Assembly: GCA_023461035.1 (NCBI GenBank)
Contig: JAEWOD010000021.1
Coordinates: 1-64,000 of the forward strand
Source: Bacteroidota bacterium
GTDB taxonomy: Bacteria > Bacteroidota > Bacteroidia > Flavobacteriales > Weeksellaceae
Length of the DNA: 64,000 nt
Direction: 5' to 3'
The notes below the pieces were generated by a model. The model had not been told where the DNA came from. It ran no database searches and saw nothing but the letters and a program-made list of their open reading frames with translations. Numbering within the stretch: the stretch's first letter is position 1; each line of letters opens with the position of its first letter. The position numbers and the translations under genes were made by a program. Shown here one piece after another: positions 50,733 through 58,643 of this stretch.

Positions 50733-52756
50733 AAAACAACAAATTGGATAATAACAACAATCAAAAGAAACCAAACATAAGCAGTGGATTTAACCCCATG
50801 TGGATATACGCCATCGTGGGATTTTTATTGATCGGGTTTTGGTTTTTTTCCAGCAATTTGGCTACAGAATCAAAACGTCTGGAAAGAGGGACTTTTTTTG
50901 AATATCTGAAAGAAGGATATGTCAAAAGTGTTCGTTTAAATCTGGAAGAAAATAAAGTCGATGTTTATTTGACTGACGAAGCTTTAAAGTTGGATCAGTT
51001 TAAACAATTCAAAGAAAATTCGTCCAATATGACGGCTTTTTCACAACCACCGCCACAATATTCTTTTATCGTGGCCGATAACGCCAATTTTGAAACTGAA
51101 ATCGAGAAAGCCATTCAGGAAAATAATTTAAAAACAACATTTATCAATATGCCTCCTGATAAATTCAGCAGTATTTTTTGGAATATTTTGATTTGGATTT
51201 TGATTTTCGGGGCTATTTGGTATTTCATGTTCCGTCGATTGGGAGCGGCCGGTGGTGGTCCGGGTGGACAGATTTTCAACATCGGTAAATCCCGTGCTAA
51301 ATTATTTGATGAAAACGATAAAGTACGCGTTACATTCAAAGACGTTGCCGGACTGGAAGGAGCAAAAGAAGAAGTAGAAGAAATCGTGGAATTCCTGAAA
51401 AATCCGGAGAAGTTCACCAAATTGGGAGGTAAAATCCCGAAAGGAGCACTTTTGGTAGGCCCTCCCGGGACCGGAAAAACTTTATTGGCAAAAGCAGTTG
51501 CCGGTGAAGCCAAAGTTCCTTTCTTTTCGCTTTCGGGTTCAGATTTCGTGGAGATGTTTGTGGGAGTAGGTGCATCCAGAGTTCGGGATTTATTTAAAAA
51601 TGCCAAAGACAAAGCACCTGCGATTATTTTTATAGATGAGATTGATGCCATAGGCCGAGCACGCGGAAAAAATAATTTTACAGGAGGAAATGACGAGCGT
51701 GAAAATACGTTGAACCAATTGTTAACCGAAATGGATGGCTTCGGAACGGATACAAATGTAATTGTCGTAGCGGCTACCAATCGTGCCGATATTCTGGACA
51801 AAGCATTGATGCGTGCCGGGCGTTTTGACCGTTTGATTCATGTTGATTTACCGGAGTTAACCGAAAGAAAAGAAATCTTTGAGGTGCATTTAAACCCATT
51901 GAAATTGGGTTCAGATGTAGATTCGGAATTTTTAGCCAAACAAACACCCGGATTCAGTGGTGCAGATATAGCCAATGTTTGTAACGAAGCGGCATTGGTA
52001 GCGGCAAGAAAAAATAAAGAAGTTGTTGAAAGACAAGACTTTTTGGATGCCGTTGACAGAATCGTAGGTGGTCTGGAAAAGAAAAACAAATTAATCAAAC
52101 CCAAAGAAAAACGCAGAATTGCTTATCACGAGGCAGGCCACGCAACTATCGGATGGCTTCTTCCTCATGCTGCTCCATTGGTAAAAGTAACCATAGTTCC
52201 AAGGGGAAAATCTCTGGGCGCGGCTTGGTACCTGCCGGAAGAACGGCAAATCACCACAACCGAACAGATGCTGGATGAAATGGCAGCTACCATGGGTGGT
52301 AGAGCTGCGGAGGAAGTGGTTTTTGGAGATATTTCGACCGGTGCTTTGAGTGATTTGGAGCGTGTAACCAAACAAGCTTCTGCTATGGTGAGCATTTATG
52401 GTTTGAACGATAAAATAGGGAATATATCCTATTATGATTCGACAGGACAAAACGAATATGGGTTTGGGAAACCTTATTCGGAAGAAACTGCCAAAACCAT
52501 AGATGAGGAAGTTTCAAAAATGATTGAAGGCCAATATGAAAGAGCAAAACATTTATTGGCTACCCATCGTCCCCAATTGGATCAATTAGCCGAAAAATTA
52601 TTGGAAAAAGAAGTCATTTTCCGTGAAGATTTGGTTGAAATTTTTGGTGAGCGTATTTTTGAAGATGATGAGAGCATAGAGCCTTCCGGAAATGCGGTTT
52701 CCTCTTTGAATTCTGATTCCGTAATTAGTGAAGAATCTGTTGATAAAAAGGATTAA
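50696..52756 (+). CDS. ftsH: ATP-dependent zinc metalloprotease FtsH
   Basis: A 686-residue membrane protease. Two transmembrane helices (about 35-52 and 155-178) bracket a periplasmic domain; the AAA domain has Walker A GPPGTGKT starting at 255, Walker B AIIFIDEIDAIG and the second region of homology AATNRADILDKALMRAGRFDR; the protease site HEAGH is at 478-482. It degrades membrane proteins and misfolded factors. The ATG at 50696 lies inside rsfS; a TTG at 50744 (LDNNNNQKKPN), 12 bases after the rsfS stop, is an alternative start. Confidence 0.96.
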   Translation: MGRRQGNSHNHLKNNKLDNNNNQKKPNISSGFNPMWIYAIVGFLLIGFWFFSSNLATESKRLERGTFFEYLKEGYVKSVRLNLEENKVDVYLTDEALKLDQFKQFKENSSNMTAFSQPPPQYSFIVADNANFETEIEKAIQENNLKTTFINMPPDKFSSIFWNILIWILIFGAIWYFMFRRLGAAGGGPGGQIFNIGKSRAKLFDENDKVRVTFKDVAGLEGAKEEVEEIVEFLKNPEKFTKLGGKIPKGALLVGPPGTGKTLLAKAVAGEAKVPFFSLSGSDFVEMFVGVGASRVRDLFKNAKDKAPAIIFIDEIDAIGRARGKNNFTGGNDERENTLNQLLTEMDGFGTDTNVIVVAATNRADILDKALMRAGRFDRLIHVDLPELTERKEIFEVHLNPLKLGSDVDSEFLAKQTPGFSGADIANVCNEAALVAARKNKEVVERQDFLDAVDRIVGGLEKKNKLIKPKEKRRIAYHEAGHATIGWLLPHAAPLVKVTIVPRGKSLGAAWYLPEERQITTTEQMLDEMAATMGGRAAEEVVFGDISTGALSDLERVTKQASAMVSIYGLNDKIGNISYYDSTGQNEYGFGKPYSEETAKTIDEEVSKMIEGQYERAKHLLATHRPQLDQLAEKLLEKEVIFREDLVEIFGERIFEDDESIEPSGNAVSSLNSDSVISEESVDKKD

Positions 52757-52807
52757 CAATTAAAGTCATTTCGTATAATTTAATTATTTTCGCTTAATCT
52801 CACCAAG

Positions 52808-53404
52808 ATGAGTATGTGGAAAAAGATAAAACAACTTATTGTCCCTCCATCTGATGAAACGGAAAACGATGATTCTGATTTGGAATTTGTAACATTTCAA
52901 TCAAAAGAATCTATCGACGTTTTATTTACCCGGAATTTCGTTGCCGGCGGAGGTCATTTTTTCTATTGCGAAAACGAACAAGAGGCACTTGAAAATTTAA
53001 AAGATATAGTTGACAATGAACAGATTGAAGAAATAGTTTGTTTTGATAACAAATTAAAATCTTTATTAAGTCGATTAAATGTCAAACAAATCCAAAATTT
53101 TCAGTCTCATTCTGATTTTGCATTTATTGAATGTGAATATTTGGTTGCATTTGATGGCGCTATCATGCTTTCCTCCCATCAAACTAACGGAAGAAAACAA
53201 GAAGATATCCCTAACAATGTAATCATTTATGCATGCCCCGGACAATTGGTTTCCAACATAAGCGAAGCTTTACAAAGGTTAAAATCTTCAAAAAGCGATA
53301 ATATTCCTACCAACATCACCTCTATACGTGGAAAAAATCTGCACAATGTAGAATCCTCTGCCAATGCAAAAAATATTTATTTGCTTTTGGTCGAACAGAT
53401 TTAA
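52808..53404 (+). CDS. LUD-domain protein (LutC/YkgG-like)
   Basis: A 198-residue protein with an LUD fold: NFVAGGGHFFYCENEQEALENLKDI, SDFAFIECEYLVAFDGAIMLSSHQTNGRK, PNNVIIYACPGQLVSNISEALQRL. The family includes LutC of the lactate-use complex, but the lutA and lutB partners are absent here. It sits between ftsH and cdsA, a conserved place in Flavobacteriia, so it may have a different role. Confidence 0.82.
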   Translation: MSMWKKIKQLIVPPSDETENDDSDLEFVTFQSKESIDVLFTRNFVAGGGHFFYCENEQEALENLKDIVDNEQIEEIVCFDNKLKSLLSRLNVKQIQNFQSHSDFAFIECEYLVAFDGAIMLSSHQTNGRKQEDIPNNVIIYACPGQLVSNISEALQRLKSSKSDNIPTNITSIRGKNLHNVESSANAKNIYLLLVEQI

Positions 53405-53432
53405 AAAATCTGAAAAATATGAAATATATCAA

Positions 53433-54266
53433 ATGAAAGATTTATTGCCCCGCATCATTTCGGGTTCTCTTTATATAGGATTGGTTGTTTTTGGAACGAC
53501 AATGGGACCTTGGATTTTTGCCGGTCTCATGGCGGCTTTTCTCATCTTATGTTTAATCGAATATATTTCCATAACTGAGCTTTCAGACAAACTATATATG
53601 GCTTTGGCTTTTATAGGATCTGCCGGTATTTTTTACTTTTTTTCTGATTATTTATTTAACCAAAACAATGCTTTCGTTCTCCAGTCTTTGAGTTTTGCCG
53701 GACCGGTTTTATTTTTATTGGCCTGTTTTACCATCGTTTTTTCTTCCAAAGAGTTGTATGTCGAATTTGGAAATGCAACCGTTGGTGTTATTTATATAGC
53801 AGTTCCTTTTTCGCTCGCATTAACCATCCCGCATATTTCATTTGAATTGGGAAAAAAAATGATTTCAAACGAAATCCTTTTTATATTTATTCTGATTTGG
53901 ATAAGCGACATCATGGCTTATGTGGTAGGAAGTCTATGGGGAAAACATAAATTGGCACCCAAAATTTCAAAAGGAAAAACCTGGGAAGGTGCTGTCGGCG
54001 GACTGGTTTTTACCATCATTGCCGGATATATTCTGGAATTTTTTATTTTCCCCGAAAGCCGCTTCAACTGGTTAATCATCGGTCTGATAGTATCTGTTTT
54101 TGCACCGATTGGTGATATTGTCGAATCAAAATTGAAGCGTAGTTTCAATGCAAAAGACAGCGGCAAATGGATTCCCGGACATGGTGGTTTTTTAGATAGA
54201 TTGGATAGTTTTATATTTGTCATCCCGATGGTTTATTTGTATTTGTTAATTATGAGTATTCTCTGA
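53433..54266 (+). CDS. cdsA: Phosphatidate cytidylyltransferase (CdsA)
   Basis: A 277-residue integral membrane enzyme that makes CDP-diacylglycerol. Many hydrophobic helices; the family signature near the C-terminus, SKLKRSFNAKDSGKWIPGHGGFLDRLDS, is intact. ATG 53433 (MKDLLPRIISG) is the likely start; the frame from 53364 overlaps the LUD gene and is rejected. Followed 44 bases later by psd, so both serve phosphatidylethanolamine synthesis; pssA is not in the window. Confidence 0.94.
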   Translation: MKDLLPRIISGSLYIGLVVFGTTMGPWIFAGLMAAFLILCLIEYISITELSDKLYMALAFIGSAGIFYFFSDYLFNQNNAFVLQSLSFAGPVLFLLACFTIVFSSKELYVEFGNATVGVIYIAVPFSLALTIPHISFELGKKMISNEILFIFILIWISDIMAYVVGSLWGKHKLAPKISKGKTWEGAVGGLVFTIIAGYILEFFIFPESRFNWLIIGLIVSVFAPIGDIVESKLKRSFNAKDSGKWIPGHGGFLDRLDSFIFVIPMVYLYLLIMSIL

Positions 54267-54310
54267 GTTAAAATTCAAATAAAATAATAAATTCACTAAA
54301 CGAAAAATCG

Positions 54311-54964
54311 ATGAAATTACATAAAGAAGGAAGGATCATTTTAATCGGATTTTTTCTGGTTTTTCTACTGATAAGTGTGGCTTTGTATGTATTTGTTCCG
54401 GCTTATTATTCATATATTTTAATTTTACCCTTTTGGATTTTATATGGATTTATAATTTGGTTTTTCCGAAATCCGGAACGTTTCGGAGCATCAACTCCCT
54501 CAGATGTGATTGCGCCTGTAGATGGAAAAGTAGTTGTCATCGAAGAAGTGGAAGAAAAGGAATTCATCAAAGGAAAATGCATCCAGCTTTCCATCTTTAT
54601 GTCACCACTGAACGTGCATGTAAATCGGTATCCTGTATCAGGGAAAGTAGTGTATACTAAATATCATCCCGGAAAATATCTCGTTGCTTTTCATCCTAAA
54701 TCTTCCGAATTAAATGAACGGACAACCGTAGTGGTGGAAACCGAAAACAAAACAAATGTTTTGTTCCGACAAATTGCGGGTGCCGTTGCCAGAAGAATCG
54801 TTCTTTATGCCAAAGAAGGTGATGATGCGAAAGCAGGAATTGAGTACGGATTTATAAAATTTGGATCACGATTAGATATATTTTTACCTTTGGGAACGGA
54901 AATTCTGGTAAAAATAGGTGATAAAACCAAAGGAGGCATTCAGAAAATCGCAGAATTGAAGTAA
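54311..54964 (+). CDS. psd: Phosphatidylserine decarboxylase
   Basis: A 217-residue pro-enzyme of the short PSD-A type that converts phosphatidylserine to phosphatidylethanolamine. An N-terminal membrane region (about 8-55) is followed by the catalytic fold: VIAPVDGKVV, SIFMSPLNVHVNRYPVSGKV, and the self-cleavage site FGSRLDIFLP with Ser186, which becomes the pyruvoyl group. It probably works with cdsA upstream at the inner membrane. Confidence 0.95.
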   Translation: MKLHKEGRIILIGFFLVFLLISVALYVFVPAYYSYILILPFWILYGFIIWFFRNPERFGASTPSDVIAPVDGKVVVIEEVEEKEFIKGKCIQLSIFMSPLNVHVNRYPVSGKVVYTKYHPGKYLVAFHPKSSELNERTTVVVETENKTNVLFRQIAGAVARRIVLYAKEGDDAKAGIEYGFIKFGSRLDIFLPLGTEILVKIGDKTKGGIQKIAELK

Positions 54965-54996
54965 GTTTGAAAATTAATTTGAATAAAAAATCAGAA

Positions 54997-55260
54997 ATGA
55001 AAAAATTAGGACTTTTAATCGCGGGCGCATTTATATTGGCAAGTTGTGATTCAACTCCGGGTGGAAACAGAGATGTATTGCCGGTTGTACACGATGGAGT
55101 TGCAGAAGAAATGGATCATCATGGTGGAGAACATGCGCATGAAGGCCATGAAAATCATGCTGAAGAAGCACACAGTGAAGAAACGCACAAAGCTGAAGCT
55201 TCTGATTCTGCTTCTGTTCAGGGAACTCATGCTGAAGAGAAAAAGGACTCAACTCATTAA
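54997..55260 (+). CDS. His/Glu-rich lipoprotein (possible metal binder)
   Basis: An 87-residue lipoprotein from ATG 54997 (MKKLGLLIAGAFILASC, lipobox L-A-S-C). After the Cys the sequence is dominated by His and Glu: DHHGGEHAHEGHENHAEE and HSEETHKAE. Such segments bind zinc, copper or nickel ions in other proteins. I recognise no family. The ATG at 54967 gives no signal peptide and is rejected. It lies 32 bases after psd and ends four bases inside the convergent glycosyltransferase gene. Confidence 0.75.
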   Translation: MKKLGLLIAGAFILASCDSTPGGNRDVLPVVHDGVAEEMDHHGGEHAHEGHENHAEEAHSEETHKAEASDSASVQGTHAEEKKDSTH

Positions 55261-56324
55261 ATCTTCATCGGTCCCGAATCACCAATTATCACATTCATCC
55301 CTTTCGGTTGAATGTAAAATTGTCTTCCGGATTTTGAATGATTTGAAATGATTTCCAGCATTTCGCTGTTCGTAAAAATATTTCCGTCCAACAGAATTTG
55401 GGCGGAATTTTCTTTTATGTCCGATGCTGAATTAATTCGTTCCAAATCATTCAGTTCCACTCCTGCTCTTTCCTTTTTGTCTTCCGATTTAAATGCGCCA
55501 TTTAAATTGGCCCAAAAATAACGCAGTTTCAAGCCCAAACTGAACAAAGCATATTGGACAAAATGATTTCCATAATATTTTTTAATGAAAATCTGCATGG
55601 CTCCAAAAAAGATTTTTAAATACTTTTTGTCTTTTCTCGTACTTTCTCCTTTGTAATGAAGAACTGATATTTGACCAAAATAATAATTGGTAAAACCTTT
55701 TAATTCAAGTGTGTAACTCAAATCAATGTCTTCCCCGTACATAAAATAACGCGGATCAAATCCACCAACTTCTTTATAAACCGATTTCCGCAAAAACATA
55801 AAAGCGCCTACCAAGACTTCTGCAGACGCAGTTTCAAATTCACCCACATTGGTTTTATAATATCCTTTTGAATTCTTTTTGTCAATCAAAGTCCCAAACA
55901 ATTTCCCAAATGTATTTTGAAACGTCGGGATATTGCGTTTGCTTTCCGGATGAAAATTTCCGTTGGCATCGATGAGCCTAACGCCCAAAGCACCCATTTC
56001 GGGATGATTTTCTGTAAAAGGAATGATGCTGTCAAATAAATTTTCCGGAATTAAAGTATCGGGGTTCAGAATTAAGACATATTCGCCCTTTGCAGTTTCC
56101 ACACCGAGATTATTGGCTTTGGCAAAACCCAGGTTTTCTTTGGATTCGATGAATTTTACATGGGGAAATTTATGTCGAATGAAGTCTATTGGTTTTTCGG
56201 GCGAATCGTTATCCACCACAATTATTTCAGCTTCTGTATTCTGCAAAGCAGCTTCCACGCTGTAAAGGCATTGCTCCAGATAATATCTTGCGTTATAACT
56301 GACAATTACGACTGATACCTTCAT
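55257..56324 (-). CDS. Family 2 glycosyltransferase
   Basis: A 355-residue GT-A glycosyltransferase. N-terminal nucleotide-sugar fold: VVIVSYNARYYLEQCLYSVE, IIVVDNDSPE, LGFAKANNLG, YVLILNPDTLI (D-x-D-like), and FMYGEDIDLSYTLELKG. These features fit rhamnosyl- or galactosyltransferases that build surface glycans. It overlaps recR by four bases (ATGA) and ends inside the tail of the lipoprotein gene. The glycan product cannot be predicted. Confidence 0.93.
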   Translation of the reverse strand: MKVSVVIVSYNARYYLEQCLYSVEAALQNTEAEIIVVDNDSPEKPIDFIRHKFPHVKFIESKENLGFAKANNLGVETAKGEYVLILNPDTLIPENLFDSIIPFTENHPEMGALGVRLIDANGNFHPESKRNIPTFQNTFGKLFGTLIDKKNSKGYYKTNVGEFETASAEVLVGAFMFLRKSVYKEVGGFDPRYFMYGEDIDLSYTLELKGFTNYYFGQISVLHYKGESTRKDKKYLKIFFGAMQIFIKKYYGNHFVQYALFSLGLKLRYFWANLNGAFKSEDKKERAGVELNDLERINSASDIKENSAQILLDGNIFTNSEMLEIISNHSKSGRQFYIQPKGMNVIIGDSGPMKI

Positions 56325-56941
56325 CCTTTCAAAGTTGATTCTACATAAGGAATTCGGTTTTGGATAGAGCGAATAAGCGTAGCTTCGTCGGCATATTCCA
56401 ATTCGTCACCTACTCCGATTCCTCTTGCAATAGTCGAAAATTGAATGGGAACATCTTTCAAAACTTTATATAGGTAAAAAGCCGTTGTATCTCCTTCCAT
56501 AGTTGAACTCAACGCAAAAATTAATTCCTCGACCGACTCATTTTTAATGCGATTTAAAAGTGATTCGATTTGCAATTGTCCGGGACCAATTCCGTCCATA
56601 GGAGAAATCCTTCCACCTAAAACATGATAAACGCCTTTGTACTGTCCCGTATTTTCAATCGCCATCACATCGCGAACATCTTCCACTATGCAGATTACGG
56701 AAGTATCCCGAAGCGGATTGGCGCAAATCTGACAAATTTGTGCGTCAGAAATCGTATGACATTTTTCACAATATTGGATATCCTGAACCAATTGTTGAAG
56801 TGCTTCCGCAAGATTTTCGGTTTGAGAAACAGGGCGGTTCAGCATGTGTAAAACCAAACGCAAAGCCGTGCGTTTACCGATTCCCGGCAGATTGGACATT
56901 TCCTCTACTGCGCGTTCCAAAACTTTACTCGGATAATTCAT
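56321..56941 (-). CDS. recR: Recombination mediator RecR
   Basis: A 206-residue protein of the RecFOR pathway: an HhH motif (NLPGIGKRTALRLVLHML), a four-cysteine zinc finger (CEKCHTISDAQICQIC), and a Toprim domain (ICIVEDVRDVMAIE, GRISPMDGIGPGQL). Length is standard (about 200). ATG 56941 (MNYPSKVLERA) matches the family start; an ATG at 56995 is rejected. It overlaps the glycosyltransferase by four bases. Confidence 0.97.
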   Translation of the reverse strand: MNYPSKVLERAVEEMSNLPGIGKRTALRLVLHMLNRPVSQTENLAEALQQLVQDIQYCEKCHTISDAQICQICANPLRDTSVICIVEDVRDVMAIENTGQYKGVYHVLGGRISPMDGIGPGQLQIESLLNRIKNESVEELIFALSSTMEGDTTAFYLYKVLKDVPIQFSTIARGIGVGDELEYADEATLIRSIQNRIPYVESTLKG

Positions 56942-57036
56942 GTTTCTATTTGCCCTAAATTGGTTGTAAATATACATATACCCGACGGATCCCAAAAGAC
57001 TTTCAGGAATCGCATTTTCTTTCCGATTGAAAATGT

Positions 57037-57044
57037 TATTTTTG
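57037..57044 (+). promoter_or_regulatory. -7 promoter element of the symporter gene
   Basis: TATTTTTG, a TAnnTTTG match, 19 bases before ATG 57063. It supports that start over the longer frame at 57027. Confidence 0.5.
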
Positions 57045-57062
57045 ACTCAAATTTTTCCCGAT

Positions 57063-58604
57063 ATGAATTCGACCATCATCCTGATTTGTGTAGTTATTTA
57101 TTTCCTCGGTTTGCTTTTTATTGCTTACAGAACCAGTAAAAACTCTGATAATGAATCCTTTTTCATCGGAAACCGAAAGAGTAAATGGTGGTTGGTAGCA
57201 TTTGGGATGATTGGGACAAGTTTGAGTGGTGTTACCTTTATTTCGGTACCGGGAACAGTTGGAAAGCTCACCGGAACCGAATATATCTACGGAGGATTTG
57301 AATATTATATGATGGTTATAGGATTTTTCCTCGGATATTTCATCGTGGCATTTGTCCTACTTCCGCTTTATTATCGAATGAATTTGACTTCGATTTATAC
57401 CTATCTCGGCAGAAGATTTAATGTTGAAGCCCATAAAACAGGTTCTATCTTTTTTATCATTTCAAGGGGAATTGGCGCGACTGCCCGATTGTTTCTGGTT
57501 ATCAATGTTTTACAAATATTTTTATTGGATCAAATCGGCATTCCTTTTTGGGTAACGACATTGGTTATTTTATTGATGATTGTTCTTTATACATATGAAG
57601 GCGGTGTAAAAACCATTGTGGTAACGGATACTTTGCAAACTACATTTATGCTGTTGAGTTTGGTGGTTTGTATCGTTTATGTTTTAACCCAATTGGACAT
57701 GTCGGTTTCAGAAGGTTATGCAAAAATGGCGGAATACAACTATACACACTTAATGAATTTTGACGGGAGCTCTGCAACTTTCTTTTTGAAAACATTGATT
57801 GGCGGTATGTTTATTACGATTGCGATGACAGGATTGGATCAGGAAATGATGCAGAAGAACATCAGTGTGGACAATTTGTACAATTCAAAAAAGAATATGC
57901 TAACGTTTGCCGGCACTTTATTGATAGTAAATTTTGCATTTTTATTTTTGGGTGGCTTGCTTTACCTATACGCCATGCAAAATGGTGCGGCCTATGGTGA
58001 CGGAATCTTTGGATTTTTAAACGGTTCCGGAGAAATCCAGAATATCATGGGCGATGATATTTTCCCGGCTCTTTCGCTTCAGGGATTTTTTCCGCTGTTC
58101 ATTGCCGTCATCTTTATCATCGGACTGATTTCCGCATTATTTCCATCGGCAGATGGTGCATTGACTTCATTGACAAGTTCCTTTTGTGTGGATTTGTTAA
58201 AGATGAATGAAAATAAAACCATGTCTGAATCACAAAAAAAGAAAACCCGCATCATGGTTCATTTGATTTTTACCGTGATTTTCTTTTTGTTGATTTTAAT
58301 TTTCAAATGGATCAACGACAAATCCATCGTGTACCTGATTATGAATGTTGCCGGATATACGTATGGACCGCTTTTGGGATTATTTGCATTTGGGATTCTC
58401 ACTAAACGCAGCATTTCTTTAAAATTTGCCATTTTAAGCATTGCACTCATTGCACCGGTTATCACTTATACCATCAATGAATTATTTATTCAATTTACTG
58501 ATTACAGAATCGGTGTCGAATTGATTGTCCTAAATGGACTTTTGACTTTCATAGGACTTTGGCTTTTCAGTAAAAAGCATTCTACGGTTTCAGAAGCCGA
58601 TTAA
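57063..58604 (+). CDS. Sodium/solute symporter (SSS family)
   Basis: A 513-residue membrane protein with about 13 transmembrane helices. Sodium/solute-symporter features: SKWWLVAFGMIGTSLSGVTFISVPG (helix 2), TYEGGVKTIVVTDTLQTTFML, and LFPSADGALTSLTSSFCVDLL. It probably imports a sugar, amino acid or organic acid with sodium. The substrate cannot be read from sequence. The start ATG 57063 (MNSTIIL) follows a promoter box. Confidence 0.93.
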   Translation: MNSTIILICVVIYFLGLLFIAYRTSKNSDNESFFIGNRKSKWWLVAFGMIGTSLSGVTFISVPGTVGKLTGTEYIYGGFEYYMMVIGFFLGYFIVAFVLLPLYYRMNLTSIYTYLGRRFNVEAHKTGSIFFIISRGIGATARLFLVINVLQIFLLDQIGIPFWVTTLVILLMIVLYTYEGGVKTIVVTDTLQTTFMLLSLVVCIVYVLTQLDMSVSEGYAKMAEYNYTHLMNFDGSSATFFLKTLIGGMFITIAMTGLDQEMMQKNISVDNLYNSKKNMLTFAGTLLIVNFAFLFLGGLLYLYAMQNGAAYGDGIFGFLNGSGEIQNIMGDDIFPALSLQGFFPLFIAVIFIIGLISALFPSADGALTSLTSSFCVDLLKMNENKTMSESQKKKTRIMVHLIFTVIFFLLILIFKWINDKSIVYLIMNVAGYTYGPLLGLFAFGILTKRSISLKFAILSIALIAPVITYTINELFIQFTDYRIGVELIVLNGLLTFIGLWLFSKKHSTVSEAD

Positions 58605-58643
58605 TTACTATATTTACTCAATTTTAATTTAAAAAATTAACAC

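Noticed and set aside
51115..51801. A 228-codon minus-strand open frame within ftsH
   Set aside because: It is the antisense of the conserved AAA domain of FtsH; the protein is Ser/Pro/Lys-rich with no recognised domain, and ftsH is certain on the other strand.
52808..53404. A lactate-use operon around the LUD protein
   Set aside because: Neither lutA nor lutB is adjacent; the neighbours are ftsH and cdsA.
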